Assembly: GCA_023213395.1 (NCBI GenBank)
Contig: CM041465.1
Location: forward strand, 69,199,741-69,263,740
Length of the DNA stretch: 64,000 nucleotides
Direction of reading: 5' to 3'
Source: Cycas panzhihuaensis
Taxonomy: Eukaryota; Cycadophyta
Numbering within the stretch: the stretch's first letter is position 1; the number at the start of each line of letters is the position of its first letter. Made by a program: the position numbers and the translations under genes. The notes below the pieces were generated by a model that was not told the origin of the DNA, made no database searches, and saw nothing but the letters and a program-made list of their open reading frames with translations. This document shows positions 37,626-48,660 of the stretch, piece by piece.

Positions 37626-39480
37626 TTGTATGAATTGTCTAAAAATATGGTATGTTCTGAAGAAGATTCTAAAGAAGAAAGGAACTTTCCTAGAACATAT
37701 TCTGTTGTTGAATATGGGAATAAAGAAATTTTGCAGGCACCAGCTTATGAATTGAATTCGGATGGAAAATCCATTCAGAGGGAAAAGCTCCAGCTCAAAC
37801 CCATTAATGTGGGGACGGAGGACAATCCCAAGTGGATACAATTAGGTGATTATTGGGAACCTGCAATAATGCAAGAAGCTACATCTCTTTTTCAGGAATT
37901 CAAGGATGTCTTTGTATGGTCTTATAAAGATCTAAAAGGAATTCCCCCAGAGTTAGGAGAACAGAGAATTGAGATAATGGAAAATACAAAACCAGTAAGG
38001 CAAAGACCTTATAGGATGAATCCGCGCTATAAGGAGTAAGTAAAGATAGAATTACATAAATTGTTAGAAGCTGGATATATATTTGAGGTAGAAAATAGTG
38101 AATGGGTAAGCCCGGTGGTGGTAGTACCCAAAAAGAATGGGAAATTACGCATATGCGTTGATTACATAGCTTTGAATAAAGCAACGAAGAAAGATCCATT
38201 CCCCATACCCTTCACCGAAGATGTGCTGGAGAAAGTAGCAGGACATGAAATTTTCTCATTCATAGATGGATTCAGTGGTTATAATCAAGTTTGTATTGCA
38301 CTTGAGGACCAGTTGAAGACAATATTTGTTACAGAATGGGGTACATATGCATATAGGGTTATGCCATTTGGACTGACAAATGCTCCCACAACCTTTCAAA
38401 GGGTTATTTTAAACATCTTTAAGAAATTGTTAGGGAAAGCAGTGGAAGTATTTTTAGACGATTGGACTCTGTATAGTACAATAGAAAAACATTTGTCCCA
38501 ATTAAGACTAATGTTAGAATTATGCAGGGAAAGTAGACTATGTTTAAATCCAGACAAATGTACTTTTCTGGTACCATTTGGATCATTACTGGGACATATT
38601 GTCTCAAAGGAAGGATTGAAGACTGACCCAAAAAAGGTGGAAGTGATTTTGAGATTCCCTGATCCTCAAACACCAAAAACCCTTAAAGGGTTCTTAGGAA
38701 TGACCGGTTATTACCAGAAATTTATAAGAAATTATGCTTGGATAGTCCATCCTTTGGAGTCCTTGCTAAAAAAAGCCACTAAGTGGGAATGGACACTACA
38801 ACAACAACTATCTTTTGATGCTCTGAAGAAAAAGATAATTGAAGCTCCTGCGCTTAAATTTCTAGACTAGAACAAACCATTCCATGTCCATGTAGATGCA
38901 TCACTATATGCCATTGGCAGTGTGTTGGCCCAATAAGAAGATGAAAAAATAGATCTTCCAATTGCCTTCGCAAGTAGAAAATTGACATCCGCTGAGCCTA
39001 ACTATACAGTTACCGAAAGAGAAGGATTAGGCATGGTGTATGCCCTGCAAAATTTTCGGTATTACTTATTGGCAAATCCATTTGTATTTTTGTGGATCAT
39101 CAGGCTCTTCAATACTTTATTGATAAACCAATACTGTAGGGGAGAATTGGCCATTGGCTAATGTTATTTTAGGAATTTATGTTTAAAATCATGGTAAAAA
39201 AGGGGGAGAAACATATTATACCAGATCAATTGTCACGAATAAAAGACAATGAAACAAGGGAGTATTTGATGATTTTCCAAATCATAAATTATTCTTAGTT
39301 GAGGCTGTGCCAACATGGTACAGGGGAATCGCAGAGTATTTAACAACAGGACAAACACCTCAAGGATTGGAAAAGGTTGAAAGGAAAAGTTTTATTAAGA
39401 AAACTTTCCCATTCCAACTAATAGGTGGTATGCTGTATAAATTAGGACCTGATGGAATTTTGTGAAGGTGTATACTTCAA
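37626..39480 (+). pseudogene. pol: B2 reverse transcriptase and RNase H
   Basis: An acidic N-terminal extension (37626-38039; V-F-V-W-S-Y-K-D-L-K-G-I-P) leads to RT at 38061-38870, one 269-codon open stretch. It shows S-P-V-V-V-V-P-K-K-N-G-K, R-I-C-V-D-Y, F-S-G-Y-N-Q-V, M-P-F-G-L-T-N-A-P and the catalytic V-F-L-D-D-W-T-L-Y at 38448-38474. RNase H follows a stop at about 38870: F-H-V-H-V-D-A-S (first Asp) and a T-E-R-E-G-L-G-M block. Its end is frameshifted near 39080-39120. Only a few point changes separate this RT from an open frame. Confidence 0.92.
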
Positions 39481-40550
39481 CATGAAGTAGAACCATTGCT
39501 GAAAGAAGCTCATAAAGGGATAGCTATAACACATCATGGAGGAGAAGTCACAGCTAGAAAAGTATTGATAGTAGGATTATGGTGGCCTACACTATTCGAA
39601 GATGCAGAAAAGTGGGTAAAAACCTGTGATATTTGTCAAAGAATAGGTAAGCCATCAAAACAAAATTTTATGCTGCTTCATCCCATATTGGCCCAAGCTC
39701 CATTTAAAAAATGGGGATTAGATTTTGTTGGACCAATCAGTCCACCAGCAAGAAAGACTAATGCAAGGTATATATTAGTAGCCACAGACTTTTTAACTAA
39801 ATGGACTGAGGCGAAACCAATGAAATGGTGTGATGCAAGAAACACAGCTCACTTCTTGCAAGGTTCGATTGTCCCTTGGAGATTATGTCTGATCAAGGAG
39901 GTGCTTTCCTGAATCAAACAATCAGATACTTGACTATAGAATTTTTCATTCAATATCGCAAATCCTCGCCATATTACCCTAGAGCAAATGGTCAACTAGA
40001 AAGTACAAATAAAATTTTAAAGATCGCCTTAATAAAAAATTACAATGGACAATGAACTGATTGGGCAGAAAAATTACATTCAGTCCTCTAGGTAGACAGA
40101 ACCGTAAAGAAGCAATCACATAAATAAATACCATTCCAGTTGGTGTATGGATTGGAAGCTGTAGTTCCTCTCGAATTTCAAGCAGAAAGCCTGAGAGTGG
40201 CGCAATACCTTAGGACAGATCCCAAGATTTCCCTCGACCAGCTACTAATCCAATTAATGAAGCTGGACGAAACTAGAGCACGAGCACTATGGGAAATAAA
40301 AGTAGAAAAGAAGAGACGGAAAGCATGGTATGATCGCCATATCAAAAAGCCTGAATTTAAGGTAAATGATTTAGTATTATTGTATGATAGTAAATTTAAA
40401 TTTAAACTGGGAAAAATGAAAATTAGATGGTTAGGACCATATAGGATTCAATTTATTTATAAAAATAGAGCAGTCAGATTGCAGCAGTTGGATGGACAAC
40501 CATTGACTAAATTAGTCAATGGCAGTAGATTGAAATTATATCGAATATAA
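39481..40550 (+). pseudogene. B2 integrase
   Basis: The zinc-binding N-domain is intact in 39496-39660 (H-H-G-G, then C-D-I-C-Q-R-I-G-K-P). The catalytic core starts with W-G-L-D-F-V-G-P-I (first Asp) at about 39712. The second Asp lies in a shifted frame, S-D-Q-G-G-A-F at about 39890. The Glu is in N-G-Q-L-E-S-T-N-K at about 39990. The C-terminal domain (40140-40550) has the W-L-G-P-Y-R-I module followed by V-N-G-S-R-L-K-L-Y, the GPY/F type. Two frameshifts and several stops break it. Confidence 0.9.
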
Positions 40551-41060
40551 AAAACAATGGAGGGTAAAATCATTGTCATTAAGAGACAGTACGAAGGTGG
40601 TGCATGAAAACATGATGTGCCAACAGCAGACAGTGGAGATATGACCAGCAACGGGAACCAGCATAAATAAGACTGATGACAATGAGACCAGCGGTGGAAA
40701 CTGGTGGAAAGAAGACCGACGGCAAGGTGAATAATGGTGGGAACTGACAGAAATAGACCGATGACAGGAAAATGATGATGATTTGGAAAGAGCATCGACG
40801 GGACTGACGGATGACGCGGAGGTGACCGCTAATAAATAATGTCATCATAACATGGGCGTGGAAGATTGTAGTTATGATTATACTATAGTATGATTAAATG
40901 AAAGTTGTCAAATCGAAAAGCAAAGGTAATAAAAACATACAATGGCCATGCACTAAGATGCTTCTGACAATGATTTCACCCATGGAATCGGAAGGCCGGT
41001 TTACAACCATTGCATCACAAATACAACAAATTCAGTAATAGTAGCAATGGAATTAAAAGG
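40551..41060 (+). other. B2 spacer between integrase and the extra ORF
   Basis: Purine-rich, with loosely repeated GACCGATGAC / GGTGGAAACTG-like words between about 40660 and 40830. No domain seen. Confidence 0.5.
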
Positions 41061-42712
41061 ATGGCAGGTACAGTAGAAGAAATGGCACCAGAAATCTTAG
41101 TTCAAGAAAATGATGACGTGCGAATTCAGGAGGAATGGCAGATGATACCAGAAGACAACAAGAGACGTCAGTTAGTCTGTCAGACATAGTTGCAGAAATT
41201 CGTGACAATGGGAGTGTTTGGAAATGTGAAAAAATTCATGCAAAGAATACTTCCGCTACTGCCTAAGTACCCACAAATGGTACAGATAATGGAAGACCTG
41301 TTAACAGCAGCCACGGGTTTGCCGAGTAATGGCCCAGAAATTCGTCAAGATACTCTGATATCTCGCGAAGAAGCAGCGAAGATCATGGGAGCAGCAAGCA
41401 AGGATGCGACGTTGGCCGAAATTAGGATAGCAGGGATAGTAGATCTAAATAGATGCTTCATTGCCTAGTTTATTTTTTAAAAAATTGTACTTACGCAGAA
41501 AAATGCTTTTGCGCCTAGTAATCTGCGAATAATGCTGAATGAAGTAGCCCAAGGGAAAGTGTTAAACTGGGCAAGATTTGTAAAAGCAAAAACTTTTAGA
41601 TACTTTGCAAGCCATTAGAAAATCAAGTAAAACCATTCCTTTCTACTATGTTACCATTTTGTAGGGTTTACTTTTGTTTCAATGCCCTAACATTAGTATG
41701 CCCAAAGGAAATGAGCAGCAATCTCCCTTGGCCATTTGGACAAATGAGAAAGCAGGTAAGTGGGAAAAGGAATAGGAACAAGTACAAGCTTGGATAGAAA
41801 AGCTCTATCAAGTGAATGAAATGGCGCTAGAAGTTCAACAACCTATCATACAGAAGGGGAAAGAGAAGGTTAATTGGGAACCAGGAGTGAGTTCAAGGAT
41901 TGAGGACACACCTACAGTAGCAGAGGAAGTAAGAAAAGAAAGAATCCAGGAAACGCCTAAAGTGGCGGAAGACAGGAGGAAAGGAAGCAGGCCGGAAACA
42001 GATGAGCAGAGACAAAGATCTATAGTATAAGAGAAAAGGAAAGGGAAATAATAGAAATGTTGAACAACCAGCCACTAGAAGTAGAATTCAATACCAACAA
42101 GGAGGTATTAGAAGAAGGGTTAGATCCGATGGAGTACAACACACAGGATGTCACAAATTGGAGAACATCATTTCTGGCAAAAGTAATAAGGCAGTTGGTT
42201 ACGGAACTAGAAAGCAGGGCTAAACCGCTAGATGAATCTTTGAGAAAGATTCATCAGATTACGGAAAAGAAATTGGAATCCCTTAAGGAATTCATAATGG
42301 AGTGGGTAGACGATATTAATGAAACTGCACTACGTTTGAGGAGTTTAGAAGGAGATTTGACAAACACATTCCGGTGGATATGCAGCCAGTTTATCATCGA
42401 CTGAGAACATGGATTATAAAATCAGATGAAGAATCGGAGTGATGTAAGAATTTATGGCTAGATCACAAGGCATATAGGGATCATTTGGAACTAACAGAAA
42501 GAGTCAATATGAAGCTCAACCAAGAAATTGACCAGTTACAATCAAGAGAAAAACCAATGATGGCCTTGCTAGATACCATGCAGGATGTAGTTATGTTATG
42601 TAAATATCTAAAGAAGAATGGACTAAAGATACCTCCTCATATCGCTGAGCCAGAGATGGAGTACATATGCCGAGAAAGAATAAAGATAAAGGAGGCTCAA
42701 AGAAGAAGTTAA
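41061..42712 (+). pseudogene. B2 extra reading frame between integrase and 3' LTR (unknown domain plus coiled coil)
   Basis: The first part starts at ATG 41061 and stays in one frame to about 41620, with stops at about 41187, 41466 and 41478. It contains T-G-L-P-S-N-G, then A-E-I-R-I-A-G-I-V-D-L, then F-A-P-S-N-L-R-I-M-L and G-K-V-L-N-W-A-R-F. The same pattern with the same spacing occurs in element C. The second part (41698-42712, two frame changes) is Glu/Lys/Gln-rich with long helical stretches (41812-42030, 42057-42404, 42485-42712) and looks like a coiled coil. There is no signal peptide or clear membrane anchor, so it is not an obvious envelope gene. Its function is unknown to me; conservation argues it mattered to the element. 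Confidence 0.75.
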
Positions 42713-42747
42713 AATAATCGAATTTTTGTGAACGAGTATGTTACTCG

Positions 42748-42770
42748 TTCAAAAGAGGTGGTCGAGAAGA
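42748..42770 (+). other. B2 polypurine tract region
   Basis: A purine-rich AAAAGAGGTGG...GAGAAGA run directly before the 3' LTR. Confidence 0.6.
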
Positions 42771-43372
42771 TGTGTTCAGGTAAAAGTAGTTAATTTTGCT
42801 GCTACAACTGTTACGGTGCTGCTACAACTGCTACAGGGCTACTACGGTGCTGTTATAACTACTACAGGGCTGCTACAGGACTGCTACAACTACTACAGGG
42901 CTGCTACGGGACTACTACAACTACTACAGGGCTGCTACGAGACTACTACAAATGCTATAGGGCTGCTACGGGACTGCTATAACTACTATGGAGCTACTAC
43001 ACAGGTGCGGTAACTGTTACCTAGGTGCTATTCAGGCAGAATATGGGTCGGTCTGGGTAGTGGGCAAGCCAATGACAGTTATAAAGAAATAAGTTATTAG
43101 TTGGAAAACAGTTATATAACTCATATATATTGTATATAAGAGTTGGAACCGCGATGTGTGGGATGATCCAGTCTGCATGCATGTATTGTATTAGTGTTGT
43201 GCCACGTGTTAGGGTAGCCAATTGTACTGTTCTGGCAGGCATCTGGTTGTGAGAGGACCAGACGCAGTGCCATGTTTTGAATAAAAATAATTCCGAATGA
43301 TTTTACCCCCCAAAGTGTGTGTCTTTTTCTTCTGAATTTCTATATGCTAATAGTATGATGAAGGCACGCACA
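42771..43372 (+). repeat. B2 3' LTR with 31-bp U3 repeats
   Basis: Starts TGTGTTCAGG, ends GCACGCACA. The U3 part (about 42880-43010) is a regular array of about 31-bp units with the core ACTACTACAGGGCTGCTAC. The final about 350 bases match the 5' LTR with nearly all differences being transitions. Confidence 0.9.
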
Positions 43373-43862
43373 TGCACGCCATGAACCACAAACAAAATCT
43401 GCTTCATGGATATATAATTTTGGATAGTAGAATCAACTTCAAAATAGGAGAATGATATGGATAGAAGTTGATATTGCGAATAGTGCATGCTTCAACATAA
43501 ATTCCTAATAAGTACAACCACAGACATCTTTTTAAACCCTCAAGAGATTCCCCAAGTGATACGTAGGATTTGCACAAGTAATTAGAGATGAAAACTTGCT
43601 CACAGGTAGGATCACAAACTACCACGAACCACGAATGCAAAATATGGATGGTGTAAAGCTTCAATTAACTCACTTAGTGAACACCACAATGGGCCAATAA
43701 ACTAACAGAGTGGGTATGTAACAACTAACCCACATACACATGCTAGTATAACTACATAGCAAACAAAATCATCTCATAATCTCCTTTCACAACAAACAGA
43801 CTACATGAATCCACAATAAATAAAACTAAAACCAACTTGGTATAGATTCTATCTTGAATTAC

Positions 43863-44705
43863 TGTTGGAGCATATTGTGACATGCTAGGCTATGGGAAGA
43901 CTAGAGAGAGGTTGGGTAACTTTGGTTGTGTAGGTATGGACTGTACAAAGGTATGCATGCAGCAAAAAGTGGAAGAAATTAACATTCTAGGTACATATGA
44001 CAAGTGCATACTTGGTGAGGTATGCAACACAGATACGTACCTCCAGTAGAATGTAAGAAGATAGAGATGGTATGCATGACAGGACTGGACAGAAGGAAGC
44101 CTGGGATGACACCATACATACGTATGGACATACAGATGAATTAAGACAGCCATTAAGGGAAACTAACCAATAGTTAGAAAGAGGTATGCTTGGACTAAAA
44201 GGATACAGTTATGACAAACAGTCATAACCCTTCAGCCAAAGGACACCAAAGGAGCGTATTTAAGTGGATTCATAAGGACTATTTGGTTAGGGTGAGAGCT
44301 AAGTATTCTAGCACATATTGGTATAGAGACCAGTACGCATGACAGCAGCCTAAGCCATGTATATCGATGGGTACCTCTTAGGTACGCATATGACAAAGTT
44401 AATGTATGAGGCTAGAATGCATAGGGAATGCATTCCAGCACCTTGTGTACAGAAACTTATTGCTTAATAAAAGAAGAATTACGCAGAAATTATGGATTCT
44501 CTATGTTTGCAAAGATTAAATGTGGAATGTGTGCTGATCTTTATATTATTGTGTGCTACTATGTTGTAATCATGTGGAAATATTAATAAATCTGTGTGAA
44601 CTATGTGGATGATGATGTTGACTGTGTCCTAAACTAGACTATAACCTGTGTTACCTTGACAAGTGTATTGATCTCATAATGGGTGTGAAATCTATAAAGT
44701 CAACA
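43863..44705 (+). repeat. Element C 5' LTR
   Basis: TGTTGGAGC...GTCAACA. GTAC and GTATGC/GTACGC words are strikingly frequent. AATAAA signals near 44466 and 44585 are candidates for polyadenylation. Confidence 0.93.
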
Positions 44706-44726
44706 TTGGTTACATTGCCTACATCC
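44706..44726 (+). other. Element C primer binding site
   Basis: TTGGTTACATTGCCTACATCC immediately after the LTR; aligned with the B2 site. Confidence 0.7.
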
Positions 44727-44845
44727 ATTGAGAAGGGACGGGTCCCAGGAGTTTCATAAGAAGGAATGTGTAAAAGACAGAAGACCCTGGTTGTCGTCAT
44801 GATGGCAGGGTATAACTAAGCCTCTGATAACCAAGGGACCTTCCA

Positions 44846-46900
44846 ATGCCACCTAAGAGGCCTTCAAAGGTGGAAGAGCCACAAAAGGATACTTCACATA
44901 AAGGGAAAGAAACAAGTAGACAGAGAGCATTACGGTGGTCAAAAAAGTTAAAACTGAGAAGGGCAAGAAGACTAAGTTTAGAGAATAATGATACTAAGGG
45001 ACAGTCCGTTAAAGAATCTGAGGCAAGTGGAGCCCAGACACCTCAAGAACACAGAGAGGAAAATAACGGAGAACGAATGGTACTAATACCAGCCCCAATC
45101 AAGGATGACCTATTTAGCCCAAAATATGAAGAAAAACCAAAAGTGGATAAGGAACATAAAGATTCTCTAACAAAGGAGGAAAGTATACCTGTGGAAGACA
45201 CTCTGAGGACCTACGTGACAGCGAGAAGAAGGCAGAGGAAGGTCCCTTAGCATATTGGGAAAATAAGCTAACAAGGTAGCTTTTTGAGGATTCATCAGAC
45301 AGAGGGTCTGATCAGTCATACATAAAGGTGATACCATTAACAGTACAAGTGCCAGGTGTGTTAGAATCCATACATCTAAAAACCCCATTTAAAAATCCAT
45401 TATTTGGAAACGATAATATTGCAGTAAGCACTCTGAGCACATCTCCAAAAGAAAAGGGTGAAGGGAAGGAGATAGAATCTAGTGAGGAGGAGAAAGGGGA
45501 AGAATCGCCACTAAGTGGGACACCAGTATAATCCCCAGGATGGATGATTATAGAGATTTTGGGAAGTTGATCTTCAACGATACTTCAGATGCAGCCGAAC
45601 ATGTATATCTGTTTCAAAATTTGATTGATGTAAAGAAAATTATGGATGAAGACGAGATAAAAGCCAGATTCACTTATACATTGAGAGGAGTAGCATTGGC
45701 ATGGTACAAGCAATTAAATAAGAAAGATTCATGGGTGAAGATAAAGAAATCCTTTGAGGAAAGATTTCAGAAATTCTGGAGTAATGAAGCAGTGGAAATT
45801 GCCCTCAGGGAAATTAAACAAAGACCCAGAGAATCAGTGTTAACCTATATCATTAGGATGAAAATCATTAAGGCCAGTATGATCAACAAGACACTAACAG
45901 ACCACAATATGAAAAATTATTTTGTCAGAGGATTAAATGAGAAGATGAGAGCTATGATGCATGCATATCCATTAAAGTCATTCAAGAATGCTCAAGATTT
46001 AACACTTGATTTCGAGATGGAGATGGATGCTCAGACTGGAGGACACGACCCCCTCATATTAAGATTATAAGAAGAGATCAAGGAAATTAAACAGAACCAG
46101 TATAACCGACCTTCTGCCAGGTGGGAGTATCAGAAGAGAAATTAGAATTAGAAGCTCTGAGAAAGGAAGTGGCAAGATTAAAAATAAGGAATAATAGAGA
46201 ATATGAAGCAACAAATAAAAAGAAGGATCATGAATTCAGAGTGGAAAATTAGTGCCACATATGTGAAGAAAGTTCACACACAACCAAAGAGTGTGAACTT
46301 AATCCAAAAAATAGTGCATTGCACCAAAGGGATAAATGGTGCCACATATGAAATGTGGATACATATATGACAAAGGATTGTTTCTATAACCTAAGAGGAA
46401 AATCATACAAAGGATGAGGTAGGGGAAGAGGAGGCAACCCACCTCAGAATATATACACAATGAGGAGTACACAAGAGCCTTCGAGGAGAAAACAACCAAT
46501 GGGGAGATGCCTCATATGCTTACAATTCGGGCATTAGAAATCTGAATACCCAACCAAGTGAGAATACGAACAAAAACCATTTGTATGTAATAACTATGGG
46601 CCCAGTGAATACAAAACGGAAGATTGCAAAGGGAAAGCTAAGGCTACTAATTTAATGACAATCATACTAGAGAGTAAAAATGTAAAACTTCAAAGGATAC
46701 AAAAGGAGAAGGAAGAAGAAGGATATCCAAATCCACAGACGGAAATGAATCGATTCAGACAAGTAAAACAAGTGTTAGAGGAATTAGCTCAAGAAGAAAC
46801 TACGTTACCAATGGGGAAACCTGAAACCAAATATGTGTATGTAAGAAAGAATAAGCAAAAAGAGAAAGAAAAAGTACCAGATGAACCAAAAACATAGCCC
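44846..46900 (+). pseudogene. gag: Element C gag with four-knuckle array
   Basis: Start ATG 44846 (Met-Pro-Pro-Lys-Arg). A basic N-terminus (44846-45250) is followed by an acidic linker (45328-45531) in another frame and the capsid domain at 45540-46070 (V-A-L-A-W-Y-K-Q, S-W-V-K-I-K-K-S-F-E-E-R-F, R-P-R-E-S-V-L-T-Y). Four knuckles follow: 46255-46296 intact CX2CX4HX4C; about 46340 with the second Cys now a stop and His now Tyr; about 46507 with the last Cys now Tyr; about 46581 with Cys and His both Tyr. Every loss is one C-to-T or G-to-A step. The final open piece (46655-46897) leads towards protease. Confidence 0.87.
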
Positions 46901-47029
46901 CAGATGGTACAAATGGAAGAATTATTCAAAGGATTACCAGCCGAGGATATTCCAAGAATGTTGTTGCTGATGGAGAATCTTGTGAAACAATTGCAATTAA
47001 CTATTCCTCTATGCCAAGTAATCGACTAG

Positions 47030-47611
47030 ATTAAAGGAGGGATATTACAACAAGGAACTACCAAGAGTCTAAAGAAAGTGATGCCATCATTCAACATGGA
47101 TCCCATGGTGACAATGATGGTATTGGGAGAAACATTTCTAAAAGTGCGTGTTGATGGGGGCGTAGTTGTGAATGTACTATCCACTTCGACATGGCAGAAG
47201 TTAGGGAGCCCAAAACTAGAAGCAACAACATATTCATTAAAATTGGCCAACGAATTATTAGTGCAACCTGTGGGGAAGTTTGCCGACATCAAAGTGGATG
47301 TAGCAGAGATCGTCGTAAAAATCAACTTTACAATCGTGGAAACAGAAAAGGGTGCAACACCCTATCCAACATTATTGGGAAGGCCCTGGCTATGTAAGAC
47401 CCATTGTCTCCAAAACTAGAAGAACGTGACCTTCACCTTATCAGATGATGGAAACAAAGTGGTATTACCAATGTTGGGGAGAAATTCCATTGAGATGATA
47501 CTTGATGAAGGATCCAGTACAACTTTTGTAAGTGAAACAACAACCTCTTCCCTTGATGAAGAGAATCTTTACCATACAACTGAAGAACCTACCAAGTTAA
47601 TCGACTGGTAA
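47030..47611 (+). pseudogene. Element C retropepsin domain
   Basis: In 47078-47419 the active-site segment reads V-D-G-G-V-V-V-N-V-L-S, with Gly where Ser/Thr is expected, then W-Q-K-L-G-S-P-K-L, K-L-A-N-E-L-L-V-Q-P-V-G and Y-P-T-L-L-G-R-P-W-L. The order is as in A and B2. The continuation 47426-47611 is the C-terminal part and flows in frame into the inserted segment. The Asp-Gly-Gly active site should be inactive. Confidence 0.85.
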
Positions 47612-48660
47612 GAAGCTGAACCAACCTATTTTAGAGAAATTTATAACTCTTCAGATGACGAAAATAGGATGAAATTTGTGGATTATTGGTTGCAAGACGC
47701 TTACAAAGTAAATTCTTCTTCTAATAGATGTAACTTATTATCTAAATGTATAATTGGAAACATTAATGATAATTTTGATTCTTTTGAATATATGATGACT
47801 AATGATAGCTCAATAGATAACATAAACCTAGACCAAAACCCCCGTAGTAGACTTAGTATTTTTCATAGTCCTATAGTATCTAGTAGTAACTTTAACCTCC
47901 CTTCTACCTCAGGCGTGGGTCCTAAGGTAGATTCCCTATCCCCCCCCCTTATTACAACTTGGGGAAGGAAGTAATATTTCTTCATCATCTTCTTTAGAGG
48001 TATACCCACCCAACAACCGGTCCCTTCCAACAATTGATGTCAAATCTAAGGGAATAGAAGGGGAATCAGCAGAAAATACTTCTAGAGACTCTAGTCTAGG
48101 TAATAGGGTAACTATCCTAGAGGAAACAAACTCTGAAACTTATATTAGAAACCATGTTAAACCTTTATATAGAGAATAATTATATGGGACTACTCATTTA
48201 ATCCACTGCATTGAATACTGGATGGAGCAAGATAATTAGGATAAGAATCAATGATAAAAGGATCTAGTACTTACCTTACGGGGAATGACTTGGTATTGGT
48301 ACTTAGCCCATCAAGCCACTCTCTAGGGTTGGAAGGAGTTATAAGCAATGTTTAGGCTTCGATTTGACCATCCCAAACACTTAAACATTTAGTTATTCTA
48401 TGTAGGCAAAAACCTTAGCGAGCATATACAAAAATTCAAACAAAAATGGACATCCCTGGGTATACCTAAGAAAATCTAGCCTAACTACTTCTATCACACC
48501 TTGGGACGAGTAGCAACGGATTGGTTCTTAGGAAGAGAATGAAACCTAGATGTGACGTGGGAAAATATTAAGTAATCTTTTATAAAAACTTTTATGCACT
48601 CGTCAGAAGATAAAAATATCAATAAAATCTTGAAAAATATTGGAAGAATGAGTATGAACT
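47612..48660 (+). pseudogene. Extra in-frame segment of element C containing a second Gag-like (capsid) module
   Basis: B2 has only a short linker here; C has about 1 kb more. After a Ser/Asn-rich spacer (47669-47960) and a shift at a run of nine C (about 47941-47949), one frame runs to the RT leader at 49049. At about 48180-48460 it reads H-C-I-E-Y-W-M-E, T-L-R-G-M-T-W-Y-W-Y-L, G-W-K-E-L-x-A-M-F-R-L-R-F and L-S-E-H-I-Q-K-F-K, the order of a Retrotrans_gag domain. A second, weaker block at about 48500-48600 reads A-T-D-W-F-L, then T-W-E-N-I-K-x-S-F. About nine in-frame stops are present, nearly all one transition from Gln, Trp or Arg codons. Confidence 0.7.

Larger units (their letters stand above)
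33649..43372 (+). mobile_element. Element B2: Ty3/gypsy retrotransposon of the A family, full length, inserted in D
   Basis: 9.7 kb with 604- and 602-bp LTRs, a tRNA-Asp-type primer site, gag, protease, RT, RNase H, integrase, an extra reading frame and a purine tract. RT carries F-L-D-D-W, close to the F-x-D-D-F form of Athila and unlike the chromovirus F-I-D-D-I. With the primer site this places it among the non-chromovirus plant gypsy lineages (Athila/Tat assemblage); the exact lineage is not settled. Most breaks are single-base. Confidence 0.93.

Noticed and set aside
42837-43010. Regular repeats as a CRISPR-like array
   Set aside because: Units are contiguous 31-bp minisatellites without unique spacers, in a plant LTR.
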